From Megamerina dolium (taxonomy: Eukaryota; Arthropoda; Insecta; Diptera; Megamerinidae), in NCBI GenBank assembly GCA_963854835.1, contig OY978525.1, positions 51,311,429 to 51,375,428 of the forward strand: DNA of 64,000 nucleotides, given 5' to 3'. The position numbers and the translations under genes were made by a program. Position 1 is the stretch's first letter. Each line of letters starts with the position of its first letter. Below the pieces are notes generated by a model that saw nothing but the letters and a program-made list of their open reading frames with translations, was not told the DNA's origin and searched no databases. Below are positions 10,300 to 17,185 of the stretch, one piece after another.

Positions 10300-11552
10300 C
10301 TACGAAACGTAACTGCAAGCGGTTGTCCGCTTTTAATTGTTTTATATGTTTGCAGTTTAACTGCATCAGATAGTTGAATGTGTGGTACTCTCCATGATAC
10401 AGATAAAAGCTTAACTTCCACGTTTTCCCCGACGGTTGTTGAGAAAACAGCCCTCTCATCTGTTTTAGAACGTGTCAAGATAAGTTCATGTTTTGAATTT
10501 AGTAAAATTTTATTAAAGTCTTCTGCAAAGCCGAGTAATCTGTTTAACGGTACACAAAAATTGAATTTTCCGTTAGCGTGTTTTATGTCTTGTTTTAGCG
10601 ACCAGCTAGCATATCTAAGCATATGACACTCATTTTCATTGAGAGAAACCAAGTTTTTCATTGTTGTTGCTTGACCTAAATAACGAGTCCGCACTTTTTC
10701 CACCAAATATGCGTCCGGAAAGCGTGTTTTTTGCAATTCTTCTCTATAAAATGCACCTTTAATCGGTTGTTCTTGATAGTCTTCTAAGAGATATGTGCTG
10801 GGATTTGTATTTTGAATTTTGTGTATTTTGAACATTTCAGTGGTCCAATTCGGCGTGTATCCCTTCTCGAAAACATGTTTGTATTTACTTATACGCACAT
10901 AGTCGTTCACTCGAAAAGTTGGTTTATCATAAATTTTTAATCGATTGTAACTTGTGTTTAATATTTTTCCCTCATTGCTCGCATTTACTTTGTTCGGAGC
11001 CATTTTTATTGTGCGATGTACATTACTGTTGTAAGTTTTAGTCAAATTTTGGTATTCATCGATCCATTTAAAAGAGCCTCGCATACTAAATTCTTTCCAC
11101 ATCATATTTTTTAAAGTTCTATTAAAACGTTCGACTATAGATGCTTTCAAGACGCTAAATGTTGAGTAATGTTTCACATGGTATCTTTCCATTAGTTTTT
11201 GAAACTCTTTATTGAAAAATTCCTTCCCGTTGTCGGTTTGAAGATTTTTTGGTACTCTACCCAAGTCAAAAATTTTTTTTATTGCATTAGTCACTTCAGA
11301 AGCTGTTTTTGTTTTTAAAGCTGCAGTCCAAGCATATTTCGAAAAAGTGTCGATAACAGTAAGTAAGAATCGGTATCCCTTATTGTATGTAGAGTAGGCC
11401 CCCATTTCCACTAAATCAGCTTGCCACAGATCATCGATCCCTTTTGTTATGACCGCTCTTCGCTTAAAATTTCTTCGCGCTTGCTTATGCAATTCATTTA
11501 CTATATGCGTCCTACTCATATTTTTTATTGGGCTACCTCCTAATTTTTCCAT
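10239..11552 (-). CDS. Retroviral-type integrase fused in frame to a capsid-like protein
   Basis: Residues 1-290 are a Polinton integrase. The DDE triad is visible as D46 (WQADLVEM), D107 (LQTDNGKEF) and E141 (SIVERFNRTL), followed by the usual C-terminal part ending FPDAYLVEKV. That motif normally opens a chromodomain, but here it is cut off and the frame passes directly into a different protein (RYLGQATTMKNLVS onward, with KHELILTRSKTDE, VSWRVPHIQLSDAVKL and TFRSWDCYFWPNL), which continues after a frameshift into 9793-10299. I infer an internal deletion that removed the chromodomain and the N-terminal capsid part. The 5' end overlaps the upstream gene by 20 bp. Confidence 0.75.
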   Translation of the reverse strand: MEKLGGSPIKNMSRTHIVNELHKQARRNFKRRAVITKGIDDLWQADLVEMGAYSTYNKGYRFLLTVIDTFSKYAWTAALKTKTASEVTNAIKKIFDLGRVPKNLQTDNGKEFFNKEFQKLMERYHVKHYSTFSVLKASIVERFNRTLKNMMWKEFSMRGSFKWIDEYQNLTKTYNSNVHRTIKMAPNKVNASNEGKILNTSYNRLKIYDKPTFRVNDYVRISKYKHVFEKGYTPNWTTEMFKIHKIQNTNPSTYLLEDYQEQPIKGAFYREELQKTRFPDAYLVEKVRTRYLGQATTMKNLVSLNENECHMLRYASWSLKQDIKHANGKFNFCVPLNRLLGFAEDFNKILLNSKHELILTRSKTDERAVFSTTVGENVEVKLLSVSWRVPHIQLSDAVKLQTYKTIKSGQPLAVTFRSWDCYFWPNLKKLKKHIFGM

Positions 11553-11973
11553 AATCGGCTACTGCTCGATCGTTTTCCAGATTGTGAATGCTCTCTAATC
11601 TGAATACACGGTTATCTATACTCTTTCTAAAAATAACTATCCACTCCACCTCCGCCAAAATTTGACGAATAGAACTTTCAAGAGTCTCAATTTTATTGTC
11701 AAGTTGCTCAAGTTTCGTCTCAAATGTGTTTCTAAGATCTGCAATTGAAGTTTGAAATGCACTTTGATAATCATCTGAAGTTTTGATTACAAACTTTTTC
11801 GTGGCAGCGTCGCCGCTAAATAAAGGATCTTTAAGATTTCTTATGCGTTTAAAATGAGCGTTTAAGCTGACACTGTCAGAGTCAGCAAGTAATTCATTGG
11901 AACTTTTTTTATTTGTATAGCGTCCAAATTTGTCGATGCTCATCTTTTTTATTTTTTCTCTAATACTATTCAA
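11533..11973 (-). CDS. Fibre-like coiled-coil protein
   Basis: A 146-aa intact frame. It opens with an Ile/Lys-rich segment and MSIDKFGRYTNKK, then IRNLKDPLFSGDAATKKFV, a motif of the type L-x-x-P-x(4)-DAATKxxV that is widespread in phage and virus tail or fibre repeats. Residues about 75-115 form a heptad-like coiled coil (LRNTFETKLEQLDNKIETL). I infer a trimeric surface or spike-related protein. It overlaps the upstream DUF8207 gene by 8 bp and the integrase by 20 bp, so the cluster is compact. The C-terminus may be altered where it runs into the integrase gene. Confidence 0.6.
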   Translation of the reverse strand: MNSIREKIKKMSIDKFGRYTNKKSSNELLADSDSVSLNAHFKRIRNLKDPLFSGDAATKKFVIKTSDDYQSAFQTSIADLRNTFETKLEQLDNKIETLESSIRQILAEVEWIVIFRKSIDNRVFRLESIHNLENDRAVADYGKIRR

Positions 11974-12979
11974 TAATGTTTGCTTCTTTAAGCTCCTCGA
12001 TTATAGAAATTATTTCGTTATTATGACTGTTATGCCCGGCTGATTGTGATGACAGCAGCAGTCGTAAACGATTAAAAAGTTCATTGGGATCATCCCAATA
12101 TATATAGTTTGGGGGGCTTGAATTTAGTTTCATTAAACCAGACCCCATTTTTGAGGTTGAGGGTGAAGATGACTCATTGGAAGCATTATTGATTAATTTT
12201 TTTATAATATTTATATATTTGGGCGATCTAGTCCCATTAATATGACCTTGGGGGTTAAAGTGTTTTCTGTAAGCATTTGTTGATAATAAAATTTTTTTGT
12301 ATATTAAAAGCTCAGTTTCATCGTAATCTGTAGGGGTTTTATGAAACAATAATTTAAATAGCCCTGGTGTAATTGCCCAGATGTGGGCTCCAATCTTTAA
12401 TTTATCATTATCAAGAAATTCTAAATCAGAGTCTCCAAATATCCATTTCCCCTTTGAGTTCTTATGTAGACCATAAGTTAAGTCAAGCTCCATTTTACGC
12501 TCTAGTGAGCTTAAATTTAACTCTTCACTCATATCGGGGCTTTCGATAAAGGTTTTTGATTCTTTATCACCATCAGCACCAATTAAGCTTAAGAATGTTT
12601 CATCATTATCGTTACCGGTGTTATCAATATCTTCATCAGCAACACCATAACGATATTCACTTTTTATAGGCGTACTGGCATTTTGTTTTAATAAACTTTT
12701 ATCTTTTTTTTGTTTTTTTAATTTTTTATGGGGTGGTGGCGGTGCTGCTGGAGACGATGGTAAAATCTTTTCATCTTTAAAAGACTGCCCTTCAATAGGG
12801 TGCTTTTCAGCTTTAACACTTTTAGTTGTCATCAAGAGCTCTTTAATAGGCTTGGTGATTGGGAGAAAAGTTTTCTCTAGATCTGCATCAACATTTTGAG
12901 TACCAATCTTTATTGCTTTGAACTTGTCCCTCAAAACTTTTCTTGTCTGAATAATGCTTTTCATAAGATTTTCATTCAT
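11966..12979 (-). CDS. DUF8207-type Polinton protein, 337 aa
   Basis: An intact frame. The first 150 residues are low-complexity and charged (proline patch AAPPPPHKKLKK, acidic runs). The middle has LDLTYGLHKNSKGKWIFGD, IGAHIWAITPGLFKLLFHKTP and ILLSTNAYRKHFNPQG, which match the conserved block that I know as DUF8207 in insect mobile elements. The C-terminus (YWDDPNELFNRLRLLLSSQ, then IISIIEELKEANIIE) is a second conserved block. The role is unknown; its place in a morphogenesis cluster suggests a structural or packaging function. ATG at 12979 follows an A-rich leader. Confidence 0.65.
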   Translation of the reverse strand: MNENLMKSIIQTRKVLRDKFKAIKIGTQNVDADLEKTFLPITKPIKELLMTTKSVKAEKHPIEGQSFKDEKILPSSPAAPPPPHKKLKKQKKDKSLLKQNASTPIKSEYRYGVADEDIDNTGNDNDETFLSLIGADGDKESKTFIESPDMSEELNLSSLERKMELDLTYGLHKNSKGKWIFGDSDLEFLDNDKLKIGAHIWAITPGLFKLLFHKTPTDYDETELLIYKKILLSTNAYRKHFNPQGHINGTRSPKYINIIKKLINNASNESSSPSTSKMGSGLMKLNSSPPNYIYWDDPNELFNRLRLLLSSQSAGHNSHNNEIISIIEELKEANIIE

Positions 12980-13083
12980 TTTTTTGTTGTTAATTTCGAA
13001 TTTGTTAAAAACTTAACGAAGTGCTTGTATTTGCGGTTTAAGTACTAATAACATTTTTTGATAAGAAACTGCTATTTTTATAT

Positions 13084-13172
13084 TGCCAACCTCAATGGTG
13101 TAACGACTAATTGTTGGCATATACATTTGAGGTTCATGGGTTCGATTCCCTGCAAGGGCTGGAAAGCTTACT
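13084..13172 (+). repeat. tRNA-like sequence, possible SINE head
   Basis: Between two minus-strand Polinton genes lies a sequence with a perfect B-box-like GGTTCGATTCC (about 13137-13147) and a weak A-box-like ATGGTGTAACG upstream at a tRNA-like distance. The cloverleaf arms are not convincing, so this is not called a tRNA gene. A tRNA-derived SINE fragment of a family different from copies A-C is the best guess. Confidence 0.35.
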
Positions 13173-13276
13173 TCACTTGTGGTAGCTACTAGGTTTAGTC
13201 CTAAGGGTAAGTTCAATTTTAATATGTATAATGAAAAAATAAAAATTTTTTTATTTATCAACTTTATTTTTCAACT

Positions 13277-13585
13277 TTATGTTTTATATTGAGTTTTATT
13301 ATAAAAGTCCATTATTTCCATTGCGTCGAGCCATCGTCTCTCGAAATAGAAACATTCACAAGTGTCAGGACCGCAAGTAGCTTCATCATTAGACCAAGGA
13401 CAGTTTAAATAATGATCTCCATATTGTGACTTGACTTTTGGATATAGAGCATATTCATCCAATTTTTGATGAATCCCCATAAGGAAGTGCACGTGGTCAG
13501 GCCAAAGAGCAAAATCGTTATCCGAAAGGAAACTGTCCAACACTTTTACTTTAAATGATGTATCCATTTGGAAAGACTCACACAA
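13277..13585 (-). CDS. Small Cys/His protein, paralogue of the 8845-9123 gene
   Basis: A 102-aa intact frame. It shares K-S-x-Y-G-x-H-x3-C-P (KSQYGDHYLNCPWSND) and the TCECF element with the 8845 gene, but the two are otherwise diverged, so this is an old duplication inside the Polinton lineage. It lies downstream of the packaging ATPase on the same strand. CTATAAAAACG at about 13613-13623 (minus strand), overlapping the end of the ATPase gene, is a good TATA box for it. Function is unknown; metal binding is inferred from the Cys and His pattern. Confidence 0.6.
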   Translation of the reverse strand: MCESFQMDTSFKVKVLDSFLSDNDFALWPDHVHFLMGIHQKLDEYALYPKVKSQYGDHYLNCPWSNDEATCGPDTCECFYFERRWLDAMEIMDFYNKTQYKT

Positions 13586-13617
13586 AATGATTCAAAAGCA
13601 TCTCACCGCAATCGTTT

Positions 13618-14313
13618 TTATAGTTGAATGAAAATGTTGAAACCTTTTCTATAACGTCCTGCATTTAGGTCATCATCTTTACTGATAACGAGAAAACCGT
13701 ATTTATCGTTCCAACATTGTGCACACATTTTTGAAAAAGCCTCGTATGACATGTCAGTTCCGACGTGATCGTTATAGACATGTCTCATATTCATTTCGTC
13801 TTGCTTGAACATTATTATCACATTTGCATTATCTCGTATTAAATGCTTTGGTATTCGTGTGTATGTTTGGCACAAGTAAAAAGAGTCAATGTTTTTGTGT
13901 CTACCCATACAGAAATAAGCTCGCATATTATTTTGTTTTTCACAGACAACATCGTCAAAAATCATAATTGAGTTTTCTTTAGCCTTTTCTGGATCTAAAA
14001 CTTCGTCATTGTCCGAAAACGAGTAAAACCCCATCCCTTTTATGGGTTCAATAAGTTGCTTCAAATATTGATATTTAGGCTGATACAATGACTTTGATTA
14101 CAGATAAACATTTTTAAACTTTAAACCATTAGGACTTTCAATTAAACTCAGCATAACGTTTGTCTTTCCACAATTAGATGGTCCAACAATTATGCTGCGT
14201 ATCGTATTTGGAAGCAATGAACTGTGACGCACACGACTTGACTCATTCTTAGATAAAAGTTTTGTATCCAAATTTTTGACCAAAATATTTTTTTGTTGCT
14301 TTACGAAACGCAT
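13618..14313 (-). pseudogene. Genome-packaging ATPase (FtsK/HerA-type) with one stop codon
   Basis: The start at 14313 gives a Walker A at residues 44-51 (GPSNCGKT) in the strand-loop context SIIVGPSNCGKTNVML. A TAA at 14098-14100 then interrupts the frame after KFKNVYL. The same frame continues without shift to 13618 and carries a Walker B (SIMIFDDVV) and QTYTRIPKHLIRDNANVI, typical of the A32-like ATPases that pump DNA into capsids. One substitution explains the break. It diverges from the PLA2 gene across a 117-bp intergenic region. Confidence 0.85.
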
Positions 14314-14430
14314 TTTTATGACTAATTAATCAATTATAAAAACCTATTCCTTTTATATATTTTAATTAGTTCTATATAGTTTATCATTTTGTAAAGACGA
14401 CAACGACAACGAAAAGAAAAAATTTATAAA
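14314..14430. promoter_or_regulatory. Divergent promoter region between ATPase and PLA2 genes
   Basis: Between two divergent start codons. On the minus strand, AAATATATAAAAGG at about 14350-14363 is a strong TATA-box match about 40 nt before the ATPase start. On the plus strand, TTCTATATAGTTT at about 14370-14382 is a weaker one, 50-60 nt before the PLA2 start. I infer two oppositely directed core promoters. Confidence 0.5.
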
Positions 14431-15087
14431 ATGGTATTGCTTTTCGATAAAAACTTTAGTCAGCGTCAAAAGGTCAAGGGACGTGGATTAATAAATAATC
14501 TCATCAACAAATTGCCCGTAGAGCTCCATTTACCAGGATACCAATTCTGTGGTCCGGGAACGAAATTAGACAAACGTTTAGCAAGAGGCGATAAAGGTAT
14601 CAATCTCCTAGACTCTGCTTGTAGAGCACACGATATCGCTTACGCACAACACACAGACTTGGGGAAACGCCACATTGCTGATAACGAATTAGCTGAAAAA
14701 GCGTGGCAAAGAGTCAAAGCAAACGATTCTAGCGTAGGAGAGAAAGCAAACGCTTGGTTTATTACAAACGCAATGAAAGCTAAATTAAAGATGGGGGGTA
14801 CCCTTCGAAACTTCAAAAAGCCTCGAAAGCAACGACGACGACGACGACGACGACACCGACGACAGCGAAAACTTAAAAAGAAATGCAGTACGACAATTTT
14901 TAAAACTGCAGTGAAACAAGCAACGAAAATTCTTAAAAAAGCAATGACAGTAGCAAAACTAATCAAAAATGCTGTCTCCGCAAAAGATAGCAAACCCAAA
15001 GAGCCTGTACACGTGGGAAATGGTTTATATTTAAAACCATATAGAAAAGGATATGGCTTTTACATCAAACCTTATCCAAAAAACTAG
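14431..15087 (+). CDS. Minor capsid protein with phospholipase A2 domain
   Basis: An intact 218-aa frame. Residues 33-73 carry a parvovirus VP1-type PLA2: the calcium loop YQFCGPGTKL and the catalytic CRAHDIAYAQ with His67-Asp68. In parvoviruses this activity breaches the endosomal membrane during entry; here the role is inferred by homology. Residues about 127-150 are a very Arg-rich patch (QRRRRRRRHRRQRK), probably for DNA binding or nuclear import. The C-terminus has repeated GLYLKPY and GYGFYIKPY elements, as in Polinton minor capsid proteins. It overlaps the protease frame at its 3' end. Confidence 0.85.
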   Translation: MVLLFDKNFSQRQKVKGRGLINNLINKLPVELHLPGYQFCGPGTKLDKRLARGDKGINLLDSACRAHDIAYAQHTDLGKRHIADNELAEKAWQRVKANDSSVGEKANAWFITNAMKAKLKMGGTLRNFKKPRKQRRRRRRRHRRQRKLKKKCSTTIFKTAVKQATKILKKAMTVAKLIKNAVSAKDSKPKEPVHVGNGLYLKPYRKGYGFYIKPYPKN

Positions 15088-15449
15088 ATAGAATACTACC
15101 CAAGAGAGCTCTAACTGACGTAGACATACGAAAATATACGGCGAATTTACCACACTTTAGAGGAGTTTTTATGCTCAACACTCTACCTAAACGTCCACAT
15201 AAAATAGAGTGTGGAATAGTTAATTTGTATTCAGACACTGGAAAAGGAACTCATTGGGTGGCGTATTATAAAAACCAAAATTTTAAGGAGTATTTTGATA
15301 GTTTTGGCAACTTGACTCCACCGCAAGAAATTGTGAAATACCTTGGAGCAAATAACTTTAGTTATAACTATAGACAACATCAAAAATATAATTCATATAC
15401 TTGCGGTCACTTGTGTCTAAAATTTTTATTTTCACTTGCAAATAAATAA
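15084..15449 (+). CDS. Adenain-like cysteine protease, start uncertain
   Basis: The catalytic His is in GKGTHWVAYYK, an acidic residue follows in EYFDSFGNLTPP, and the Cys is in YTCGHLCLKFL, the order seen in adenovirus proteases, which mature capsid proteins. The first ATG is at 15171, but homologous-looking sequence (LTDVDIRKY, LPHFRGVFM) lies upstream in the same frame, overlapping the PLA2 stop. The frame is open back to about 15045 with no ATG. The true N-terminus may be lost, spliced, or made by readthrough. The family is usually longer, so it may be truncated. Confidence 0.75.
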   Translation, partial: LDRILPKRALTDVDIRKYTANLPHFRGVFMLNTLPKRPHKIECGIVNLYSDTGKGTHWVAYYKNQNFKEYFDSFGNLTPPQEIVKYLGANNFSYNYRQHQKYNSYTCGHLCLKFLFSLANK

Positions 15450-16063
15450 ATAAATTTTTCACTGTTTTTCACTGTTTTTTATTTTTTTGGTAGCTTTTGA
15501 TAAAATATTTTTGAGTATTTATTTTTCTCCTCTTTGATTGGTTTCAGCGGATTGCTGTAGCCTTTAGATGGGGTGTAACTTTTGTAACCATCCTTCAAAA
15601 GATATTTTCGCTCTTCTTTCGAATCCATTCCGATTACCAAAAATGTTTAAAACTTTACTTTTCGAATTTCAAAATCAAACTAAACTTATTGCTGAAGTTA
15701 GATCTAGTGCTCAACTTCAAAATAACGCTTTTTGTTTACATAAACTTTTTTTTTTTTTGCCGTTTCAGCTAAAAATCAGAGGAACGATCAAGTCTGACTT
15801 TACACGATTGAGCAAGTATACATTTTTGAGTTTCAGCATTCATAAGTTAGATCTATCGCTCAACTTCAAGTTAATGTAAACAAAACTTGATTTTTGTTTA
15901 CATAAACTTTTTTTGGAGTTTCACCTAAAAATCAGAGGAATGAACACGATTGAGCAAGTATACATTTTTGTATACATGCTTGAAAAATTTTTTTGTTTAC
16001 CCAACTTAAATAAAACAAGAACGATTCTTTATCAAAGCATACATATTTATTGAAATTTTAAGT
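15450..16063. repeat. Non-coding Polinton segment with tandem repeats
   Basis: Two imperfect copies of a unit of roughly 150 bp lie at about 15697-15840 and 15847-15985. Both contain TTAGATCTA..GCTCAACTTCAA, TTTGTTTACATAAACTTTTT, CTAAAAATCAGAGGAA and ATTGAGCAAGTATACATTTTT. At 16007-16063 a block with AGAACGATTCTTTATCAAAG starts that recurs at 17063-17121. No coding sequence is supported; the 103-codon open frame at 15568-15879 lies across the repeats. Confidence 0.7.
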
Positions 16064-16085
16064 TTAATTAAACAATTATTTTTCA

Positions 16086-16697
16086 TTATTCTATATCCAT
16101 GTTGAAAGTTTGTTTATATGAGGCAATGTCAATCAACTCTATGTCTGAGCCGAGACTTTCGTTCTCCTTTTCAACGGTCTCCAGTTCACCATTGCTAAGA
16201 ATTCGTGTCTCACTAAGTACTTTATATTCATAACAACTAATGTTTAATTTGCGTCGCTTAAAGTTGCTATCGTAAGTGCACCTTATACGGACAGCATTTT
16301 TCCCGTTTTCCAATTGAAAATGTCTGTAAAATGGTTTCGGACTCTCAATTATTCCTTGTATGTCTTTTTCTTTACGTAGAAGTTCTTGCCTGAAAGCTTC
16401 AATTGCCTCCTTCACTGATACCAACTGGGGGATGTCCTCAACATCACCGTAATCATTCTGAGGTTTTTCGGTAGGCGCTATTGTAATTGTCCTCGAATCA
16501 ATTCCATTTTGAGTCTCATTGAACTTTATTAATTTGATCGATAAATCAATATGCACTATATCCTTGTTTGGAAGCTCCATAGAAAATTCCATATTTTGCT
16601 CAACATCTGGAGAGGAAGGAATGTCTAAGGGGATGCGAGTAGCATGTATTCCTCCAATCAGGAAGAATGCGAGTAATGTCACCAAGAATTTTTTCAT
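16086..16697 (-). CDS. Predicted secreted glycoprotein of unknown function (Polinton accessory gene)
   Basis: I start this gene at the second Met (16697) because it gives an immediate signal peptide: MKKFLVTLLAFFLIGGIHA, with likely cleavage after HA. The first Met (16757) would place a Lys/Ser repeat in front of it. The mature part of about 180 residues has N-glycosylation sequons (NET, NIS, NES), a coiled-coil-like SVKEAIEAFRQELLRKEKD, and two Cys (IRCTYD, ISCYEY) that may form a disulphide. No family is recognised. It sits in a segment bordered by 57-bp direct repeats, so it may be captured cargo. Confidence 0.55.
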   Translation of the reverse strand: MKKFLVTLLAFFLIGGIHATRIPLDIPSSPDVEQNMEFSMELPNKDIVHIDLSIKLIKFNETQNGIDSRTITIAPTEKPQNDYGDVEDIPQLVSVKEAIEAFRQELLRKEKDIQGIIESPKPFYRHFQLENGKNAVRIRCTYDSNFKRRKLNISCYEYKVLSETRILSNGELETVEKENESLGSDIELIDIASYKQTFNMDIE

Positions 16698-16814
16698 TTT
16701 TCTTTTTTCCTTTTTTTTACTTTTACTTTTACTTTTACTAAGGTGACAACCTTTCACGACTAAAGTTGGAATTAAATTGGAAATGACATCAATTTTTTCC
16801 GTCTTTTATAAGTT

Positions 16815-17024
16815 TCAAAGACTATTCTTGAAGTTTGCTCTTTCATTGTTTTCCCTAGTGATGCATTTTTTCTTACAACATTTCTTAATATTACAGCACT
16901 TTTCAATATTAGCGTCCTTAAAAAGTGAGCGAAAAAGTCTTTGTTCATTGTCCTTACAATCGCGTTTTGCGCAAATACCATTAATTTTAATTATTTTTAT
17001 CGTATTTGTCGTGTTTCCTTCCAT
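16815..17024 (-). CDS. Short Cys-rich ORF, uncertain
   Basis: A 69-aa frame with seven Cys: INGICAKRDCKDNE, then EKCCNIKKCCKKKC. It is rich in Lys and lacks a clear signal peptide; the frame is open upstream without another ATG. It lies directly upstream of the secreted-protein gene on the same strand and inside the same direct-repeat-bordered segment. It could be an exon of that gene, an independent Cys-rich peptide, or chance. I recognise no family. Confidence 0.3.
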   Translation of the reverse strand: MEGNTTNTIKIIKINGICAKRDCKDNEQRLFRSLFKDANIEKCCNIKKCCKKKCITRENNERANFKNSL

Positions 17025-17062
17025 CTTGAATGCCTCTGATTGACTGCACTCAATGAAACCCG

Positions 17063-17121
17063 ACTTAAATAAAATAAGAACGATTCTTTATCAAAGCATA
17101 CATATTTATTGAAATTTTAAA
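17063..17121. repeat. Direct repeat bordering the accessory segment
   Basis: CGACTTAAATAAAATAAGAACG and the following bases through ATTGAAATTTTAA (split here into short pieces) repeat 16007-16063 with only a few differences, in the same orientation. The two copies enclose 16064-17062, which holds the secreted-protein gene and the Cys-rich frame. A (GT)n tract follows at about 17151-17172. Confidence 0.85.
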
Positions 17122-17185
17122 ACATAAATAATTGGTAGGTAGTTAACCATGTGTGTGTGTGTGTGTGTGTGTGAGTTGGGAGAAA

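Noticed and set aside
13084..13172. Possible tRNA gene inside the Polinton
   Set aside because: Only the B-box is convincing; acceptor and anticodon arms do not form. Kept as a tRNA-like repeat.
14640..14999. 119-codon minus-strand frame opposite the PLA2 gene
   Set aside because: Antisense shadow of the Arg-rich PLA2 protein.
15568..15879. 103-codon plus-strand open frame in the Polinton
   Set aside because: It spans tandem repeats and T-runs and has no domain.
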